From the NCBI GenBank assembly GCA_044868295.1, contig JBIOWF010000117.1, forward strand, positions 1 through 18,300: 18,300 nucleotides of DNA, written 5' to 3'. Source of the DNA: JBIOWF01 sp044868295. Lineage in GTDB: Bacteria > Actinomycetota > Actinomycetes > Streptosporangiales > Streptosporangiaceae. Shown in pieces: positions 14,403 to 18,300 of this stretch. The notes below the pieces were generated by a model. It had not been told where the DNA came from and did not search any database. It worked only from the letters and a program-made list of their open reading frames with translations. Both the position numbers and the translations under genes were made by a program. Positions within the stretch are counted from its first letter, which is position 1. Every line of letters begins with the position of its first letter.

Positions 14403-16265
14403 GTGACAGCGCCTGACGACCCGAACCAGCACGGCGCGTGGGACGGCCCACGTGACCGGCGGTTGGAGACCGACATCACTCCAGATGAACAGACGTTGAT
14501 CTTTCCGGCGAGCTCCTGGGACGAACCAGACCATGAGGGCATCTGGCCACCGCTACCTGGATTTGATGACGGGCCGGAAAGCTCCGCGGACAAGCCGGAC
14601 ACCGCTGAGGACGAGCCCGAGCCCGACCTTACGGCCGAGGCAGACACCTTTACGAATGAGTCCGACATCTCTGCGGAGGCCGGCGGCGTCCCCGGGACCG
14701 TAGCGGCACCGTTCGATGACGAGCCCCTGGTAGAGGACATCTGGAACGGCACGGCACGGCACCAAGCCAAACAGATCGCCGCCAAGCAAGCCGAACCCGA
14801 CCGGGCCGATCTTGGGTGGGCCGAAGCGGAGCCGGCTGCACCGGAGCGTGCCGGCCTCGGGTGGGCCGAAGCCGAGTTGGCTGCACCGGAGCGTGCTGAC
14901 CGTGGGCGGGCCGAGGCGGAGCCGGCCGATGCCGAGCGCGCCGAACCCCAGCGGGAGAACGCCGAGCGGACCGAATCCGAGCGGACCGAATCCGAGTGGG
15001 CTCGGGCTGAGTGGGCCGGATCCGGAGCGGGTCCCAGGGACACGCTGATCGGTTTCTCAAGCTCATTCCGCGAGCCGGAGACCTCGTGGGAGCACCTCAC
15101 GTCATGGGCCGCCCAGGACTACGCGACCCAGGAATATCCGCTACCGGACTACAAGGCCACCGACCAAATGATCTACTCTGAGCCACCCCCGGAACCGGCG
15201 GCTGAGCCCGTCCCCCAACCAGGGACGCTTGATCTGGAACCTTTGGCGCAGCCGGCCCTGCAAACTGAGCCTGACACCAGGCACGCGTTGGATCTCCACG
15301 ATGCGCCCGCCCCGTCGACGTGGAGTGCTCCCGGCTACGCGTCTCACGTCACGGCATGGGGAACGCCGGTCACGTACGCCGCAGAGGCCGTCGACGGCCT
15401 CGACCGGAACGACGCGCCGCCCGAGCCTGCCAGGGGCGCCGGCGGGGAGCCACTGGGCCAGCCGCTCACGGGCGCGCGGGAGAGCATGGGCGAGGGGCCG
15501 CTTGGCCGGTCGTCCTCCACGAGCGGGGGAAGAGCTGAGGGCGCGTGGGAGCCACTTGAGGGCACAGGCGGGGGACGAGCTGAAGGCAAGGGCGGGGAAC
15601 CACCTGAGGGCACGGATGGGGAGCCACTAGGCCAGTCGTCGTCTACCGGAGCGGGGCCGGCTGAGGGTGCGGGCGAGGGGCCGCCTGAGGGTGCGGGAGG
15701 TGGCTCTCGGGAGGAGGAGCCTGAGGGTGCGGGAGGGGGCTCTCGGGGGGAGGAGCCCGAAGTTACGGGAGGGGGCTCTCGGGGGGAGGAGCCCGAAGTT
15801 CCGCCGCGGGGCGGAGCGGGCGGCCAGCCGCCGTACGCCGGGCCGCCGCCGCCGTTCCAGCCGCCGCCCACGCCCCCGACCTGGCCGCAACAGCCGCCGC
15901 AGGCGCAACAACCCGGGGGAGGCCTGGGTACGGCGTCCATGGTGCTCGGCATCGCCAGCCTTGTCCTGCTGTTCGTGTGCGGGCTCGGCACGCTCACCGC
16001 GATCGTCGGCGTCGTCCTCGGCGTCGTCGCGCTCGTCAAGGATTCAAACAGGATCCGTGCGATCGTCGGCATCGTCCTGAGCATCCTCACGCTCATTCTG
16101 GCGATGATCTTGGCGGTGGTCCTCTTCAACTGGTACCAGGGCAAGAACTTCGGGGAGTGCTTTGATCCGGCGCTGCATCCGACGCAGGAGTCGGCCCAGC
16201 GATGCGTCGAGCGGAAGCTCAACGGCGTCGAGCCTGGAGTTGTCAAACAACTCGACATGGATTGA
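14403..16265 (+). CDS. Acidic repeat-rich protein with C-terminal DUF4190-like membrane domain
   Basis: This 620-residue protein starts at GTG 14403, nine bases after AGGGAG. Residues 1-500 are predicted disordered and dominated by Glu, Ala, Gly and Pro. They include a 15-residue repeat (about 137-182), a longer degenerate region built on GEPLGQ / SSSTGAG / AEGAGE blocks, a 12-residue repeat (429-464) and a Pro-rich stretch (PPPPFQPPPTPPTWPQQPP). The C-terminus holds LGTASMVLGIASLVLLFVCG and AIVGVVLGVVALVKDSNRIR, then AIVGIVLSILTLILAMILAV, the glycine-patterned helices of DUF4190 proteins plus a final membrane segment. About 45 residues follow, with two cysteines (FGECFDP and QRCVERKLNG). The function is unknown; the long N-terminus is probably cytoplasmic. 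It diverges from purF and lies 148 bases before the HTH-TM-NBR1 gene. Confidence 0.88.
   Translation: MTAPDDPNQHGAWDGPRDRRLETDITPDEQTLIFPASSWDEPDHEGIWPPLPGFDDGPESSADKPDTAEDEPEPDLTAEADTFTNESDISAEAGGVPGTVAAPFDDEPLVEDIWNGTARHQAKQIAAKQAEPDRADLGWAEAEPAAPERAGLGWAEAELAAPERADRGRAEAEPADAERAEPQRENAERTESERTESEWARAEWAGSGAGPRDTLIGFSSSFREPETSWEHLTSWAAQDYATQEYPLPDYKATDQMIYSEPPPEPAAEPVPQPGTLDLEPLAQPALQTEPDTRHALDLHDAPAPSTWSAPGYASHVTAWGTPVTYAAEAVDGLDRNDAPPEPARGAGGEPLGQPLTGARESMGEGPLGRSSSTSGGRAEGAWEPLEGTGGGRAEGKGGEPPEGTDGEPLGQSSSTGAGPAEGAGEGPPEGAGGGSREEEPEGAGGGSRGEEPEVTGGGSRGEEPEVPPRGGAGGQPPYAGPPPPFQPPPTPPTWPQQPPQAQQPGGGLGTASMVLGIASLVLLFVCGLGTLTAIVGVVLGVVALVKDSNRIRAIVGIVLSILTLILAMILAVVLFNWYQGKNFGECFDPALHPTQESAQRCVERKLNGVEPGVVKQLDMD
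14814..14948 (+). repeat. 45-nt tandem repeat, three copies
   Basis: Units begin at 14814, 14859 and 14904 and encode GWAEAEPAAPERAGL-like 15-residue blocks. The third copy is more diverged. Two 15-nt units encoding ERTES follow near 14967-14996. Confidence 0.85.
15687..15800 (+). repeat. 36-nt tandem repeat, three copies plus a partial
   Basis: Units at 15687-15722, 15723-15758 and 15759-15794 encode EGAGGGSREEEP, EGAGGGSRGEEP and EVTGGGSRGEEP, followed by a partial EV. The nucleotide match is high, suggesting recent expansion. Confidence 0.9.
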
Positions 16266-16413
16266 CTCGATGGAGACAGACTGGGAGCCGACAAAGGTTC
16301 GTCCGTGTGGTGACGGTTCCGGTTGGTTGCCGAAATCCTGCTCCAACTGACTGGGCGCGTCGTCGCTGCGGGATCATGATCGCGGATGTCTGTCTGGACA
16401 GAAGGGGTGAGTG

Positions 16414-17295
16414 ATGCCGGAGTTACCCGGGAGCACAGGGCGCCGTGGACGTAGGCAGGCTCCGCCAGATCCGGAGTCCGGGCCTGTGGCCGCGTTGGCC
16501 GACCAGCTCTGGAAGCTCAAGGCGCAGGCGGGGGACCCCTCCTTCGCGGAGATGTCCACCAAATTGGGAGCGGCGGCGTCGAAGTCGTCGCTGGCCGCCG
16601 CCACCCGTGGCCAGGTCCTGCCGAGCTGGGAGACGACCTGGGAGTTTGTACGGGTCCTCGCGGTGGACCGGCTGGGCCAGGACGCGGAGGAGGCGGAGCG
16701 CGAGTGGCGGGAGCGCTGGGAACGGGCCAGGAACGTCGTGCTGGGAGTCACGGATCTCCCCGATCTCGCCGATGAGAGCGCGTCGCCCGTGGAGCGTACG
16801 CGGATCAGCAAGAGGACGGCCGCCATCGCCGTGTTCTCCGGCGTGGTCGTCGCCGGTATCGGCGCCGTCCTCGTCTTGGCGCCATCGCCGACCGGCCGGG
16901 ACGGTGGAAAGACGCCGGAGTCGAGCGCTCCGAAATCCGGGGTGACTCCAGTTGGCGACGACTCCGTGTTCGAGGGCGACATCACTTATCCCGACGGCAC
17001 GAAGGTGGACGCGGGCACCTACTTCACGAAGGTGTGGAGAATCCGGAACACGGGCGCCACCCGATGGCAGGAGCGCTATCTGACCCGGATCAACAGCACT
17101 CCGTGTGACGCCCCCGAGATGGTCCCGATTCGGCAGACCGACCCGGGACAGACGGTGGACATCTCGGTGAAGGTGCGGGCGGCGAGCAGTCCAGGCCGGT
17201 GCAAGATCTATTGGAAGATGACAGACGCGGACCGCACCCCGCTGATGTCCGGCAAGAGGCCGATCTTCCTGGACGTCCAGGTCAGGAAGCCCTGA
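16414..17295 (+). CDS. Membrane protein with HTH-like N-terminus and NBR1-like (FW) extracytoplasmic domain
   Basis: This 293-residue protein starts at ATG 16414, six bases after GAAGGGG; a GTG at 16411 adds one codon. The cytoplasmic part (about 23-85) resembles the XRE-like HTH seen in many actinomycete proteins: ALADQLWKLKAQAGDPSFAEM, then LGAAASKSSLAAATRGQVLPSW. A charged helix (AEEAEREWRERWERA, 91-105) leads to one membrane helix, TAAIAVFSGVVVAGIGAVLVL (135-155), and a linker. Residues 183-293 look like an NBR1-type Ig-like domain: DGTKVDAGTYFTKVWRIRNT, with Trp208, GATRWQERY (Trp218), a DPGQTVDISV strand, KIYWKM (Trp267) and FLDVQV at the end. Cys231 and Cys263 could form a disulfide outside the cell. 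It may link an external signal to a cytoplasmic HTH, but no ligand or target is known. Confidence 0.88.
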   Translation: MPELPGSTGRRGRRQAPPDPESGPVAALADQLWKLKAQAGDPSFAEMSTKLGAAASKSSLAAATRGQVLPSWETTWEFVRVLAVDRLGQDAEEAEREWRERWERARNVVLGVTDLPDLADESASPVERTRISKRTAAIAVFSGVVVAGIGAVLVLAPSPTGRDGGKTPESSAPKSGVTPVGDDSVFEGDITYPDGTKVDAGTYFTKVWRIRNTGATRWQERYLTRINSTPCDAPEMVPIRQTDPGQTVDISVKVRAASSPGRCKIYWKMTDADRTPLMSGKRPIFLDVQVRKP

Positions 17296-17316
17296 CCGCA
17301 GGCCACCAGAGGCAGG

Positions 17317-17520
17317 GCCCGTCGGCCGGGAGTATGTACGGCATACCGCTGACCGGCCGTACCTCACGTCAGGCCGGCAGGGGGCCTGTCCGGGAGTCTG
17401 TACGGCATACCGTCGGCCGGCCGCAATCTCACGTCAGGCCGGCAGGGGGAGGATGCCTGTCAGTCGGGGGTCGGTACGGCGTACCGTTTGGCCGGCCGTA
17501 CCTGATCTCACGGCACCACC
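17317..17520. repeat. Degenerate tandem repeat, three copies of about 64-74 nt
   Basis: The core GTACGG(C/T)(A/G)TACCG recurs at 17336, 17400 and 17474, each time followed by GGCCG-rich sequence and, 20-30 bases on, by CTCACG and CCGGCAGG. Copies one and two share the block CTCACGTCAGGCCGGCAGGG. In copy three the corresponding CTCACGGCACCACCGGCAGG contains the stop codon and last codons of the minus-strand gene ending at 17508. The third core is a palindrome (CGGTAC-GGC-GTACCG). The array lies between two converging genes and may also provide transcription termination. Confidence 0.8.
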
Positions 17521-17951
17521 GGCAGGAAGTCCGTCAGGTCCGCGCGGGCGCCGCTGGCGGTGAGTCGGCCGCCCGCCAGAGCGTCGGGCCAGGCGAGTCT
17601 GCCGGTGGCGAGCTCAAGCCACGTCCGGGGGTCGGTCTCGACGACGTTCGGCGGGGTGCCGCGCGTGTGCCTCGGGCCCTCGACGCACTGCACCGCCGCG
17701 TATGGCGGGACCCGGATCTCCACGGTCCGGCCGGGCGCCCGCGCGGCGAGCTCCTCCAGCAGGTGCCGTACGGCGAAGCGCGCGGCCTCCCTGAGGGGGG
17801 TGAGGCCGCGGTCGTAGGCCCGCAGGACCGCCCACACGCACGCGTTCGGAGCGGCGCGGTCCGGGCCGTCGAAAGGGGGTTCTCCCAGGTCGGCGAGCTG
17901 GGCGTCGAGAGCGTCGCGGACCTTCTCCGGGTCGAGTCTGCGTGGCGGCAC
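17508..17951 (-). CDS. Sterol-carrier-protein-like (SCP_3 type) family protein
   Basis: This 147-residue protein starts at GTG 17951 (MPPRRLDPEKVRDALDAQLADL) and has no clear Shine-Dalgarno. It resembles the actinomycete 'sterol carrier family' proteins encoded next to purF, as in Streptomyces (from memory). The core is ACVWAVLRAYDRG, then EAARFAVRHLLEELAARAPG, the strand pair VEIRVPPYAAVQCVEGP, NVVETDPRTWLELATGRLAW and ALAGGRLTASGARADLTDFL. The last block, with W-x-x-L-x-x-G-x-x-x-W, is the SCP-fold signature. The ligand is unknown; these small soluble proteins may bind a lipid. The stop codon and C-terminus lie inside the third copy of a tandem repeat, so the protein's end may have been shaped by that repeat. 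Confidence 0.87.
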   Translation of the reverse strand: MPPRRLDPEKVRDALDAQLADLGEPPFDGPDRAAPNACVWAVLRAYDRGLTPLREAARFAVRHLLEELAARAPGRTVEIRVPPYAAVQCVEGPRHTRGTPPNVVETDPRTWLELATGRLAWPDALAGGRLTASGARADLTDFLPVVP

Positions 17952-18072
17952 TCGACCATTCTCGCGTAGTGGTTCATCGCGTCGGCAAACGTCTTGCGTG
18001 TTGTGGCGCCGGCCGAACGTCTACTCGTGCAACGGTTCGGAGCGTGTTCGTGGCGGTCCAGCACCCCCGGGC

Positions 18073-18300
18073 CACCAGTGAGAGGGCCGATGGCCAATGA
18101 GAGCCCCCCGACGGAGCTCCAGATGCTGAGGGCCCTCCCACGTTCGCGCGGATCCGGGAAGATCGCCCGCAACAGGGCCAGCGACGATGGGGTCAGCAGC
18201 GCGGCGCCCACCCCCTGGACGGCCCGGGCGGTGATCAGTGACTCCAGGCTTCCCGACAGTCCGGCGGCGACGGAGGCCGTGGTGAAGATCCCGAGTCCCG
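18073..18300 (-). pseudogene. Truncated MFS drug-transporter fragment
   Basis: On the minus strand, 18300 to about 18073 encode GLGIFTTASVAAGLSGSLES, LITARAVQGVGAALLTPSSL, the loop PDPRERGRALSIW and SSVGGLSLAIGPLTGG. This is the membrane segment 3-5 region of a 14-TM (DHA2/EmrB-QacA type) transporter, including the ARAVQGVGAA and RGRALS signatures. The 5' part lies beyond the window edge. After GPLTGG the similarity ends abruptly: the open frame continues as PGVLDRHEHAPNRC and other non-membrane sequence overlapping the SCP-like gene in another frame. The rest of the transporter (about nine membrane segments) is absent, so the gene looks truncated by deletion or rearrangement. Confidence 0.8.

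Noticed and set aside
15344..16294. Minus-strand open frame rich in Pro and Ser opposite the repeat-rich gene
   Set aside because: Low-complexity reverse reading of the repeats; the plus-strand gene has the ribosome site and membrane domain.
16372..16401. Short palindromes GATCATGATC and CTGTC-TG-GACAG before the HTH-TM-NBR1 gene
   Set aside because: Short and without promoter context; too weak to call an operator.
17534..18072. Continuation of the MFS frame through the SCP-like gene
   Set aside because: After GPLTGG it reads non-membrane, Arg/Ser-rich sequence in another frame of the SCP-like gene, so it is accidental read-through of a truncated gene.
1..18300. tRNA, rRNA, CRISPR array or insertion sequence
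   Set aside because: I saw no cloverleaf with a TTCRANY loop, no rRNA-like stretch, no regular repeat-spacer array and no transposase or terminal inverted repeats.

Overview
The window looks like chromosomal DNA of a GC-rich, spore-forming or filamentous actinomycete. The sequence gives high GC, GTG starts, bldC, a purF-purM pair, a DUF3073 gene and a valine-type dehydrogenase. From memory, the order SCP-like gene / purF / purM / DUF3073 / vdh / bldC resembles the bldC region of Streptomyces. The extra HTH-TM-NBR1 gene and the degenerate genes would fit a Streptosporangiaceae-type genome, but that genus-level guess is inference.

Left part (1-7515). No gene is recognised in 1-346. At 347-1325 there is a decayed arylsulfatase: its N-terminus (with the CSPTR sulfatase signature) and its C-terminus survive, the catalytic middle is lost, and the pieces lie in three frames. 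Next come a small lipoprotein with Y-x4-D secreted repeats and pyrD (class 2 dihydroorotate dehydrogenase). PyrD converges on a minus-strand pair: a probable lipoprotein N-acetylmuramoyl-L-alanine amidase followed, with an ATGA overlap, by a GH20 beta-N-acetylhexosaminidase. Together these suggest peptidoglycan or amino-sugar turnover. A small unknown protein (82 aa) and a LacI-family repressor lie upstream on the same strand.

Middle (7516-11740). A TetR-family regulator diverges from the LacI gene and converges on bldC, with two hairpins between them. bldC has its own promoter-like sequence and follows a conserved minus-strand gene of unknown function. That gene diverges from vdh (branched-chain amino acid catabolism), and the shared intergenic region holds a perfect 7-bp palindrome next to a -10-like box. 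DUF3073 follows vdh. Its leader can fold into two mutually exclusive hairpins, one of which hides the ribosome-binding site. This is the best candidate here for undescribed regulation.

Right part (11740-18300). purM and purF (two steps of IMP synthesis) lie on the minus strand with a GTGA overlap. Divergent from purF is a 620-residue acidic, repeat-rich protein ending in a DUF4190-like membrane region. It is followed by a membrane protein with an N-terminal HTH-like segment and an extracytoplasmic NBR1-like (FW) domain. A three-copy degenerate tandem repeat separates this from a convergent SCP-like gene, and the third copy contains that gene's stop codon. At the right edge is an MFS transporter fragment whose homology stops abruptly inside the window.

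Three genes (pyrD, the TetR gene, purF) have a TANNNT box 5-8 nt before the start codon and no clear Shine-Dalgarno, suggesting leaderless transcripts. All calls come from reading the sequence; no database search or folding program was run.
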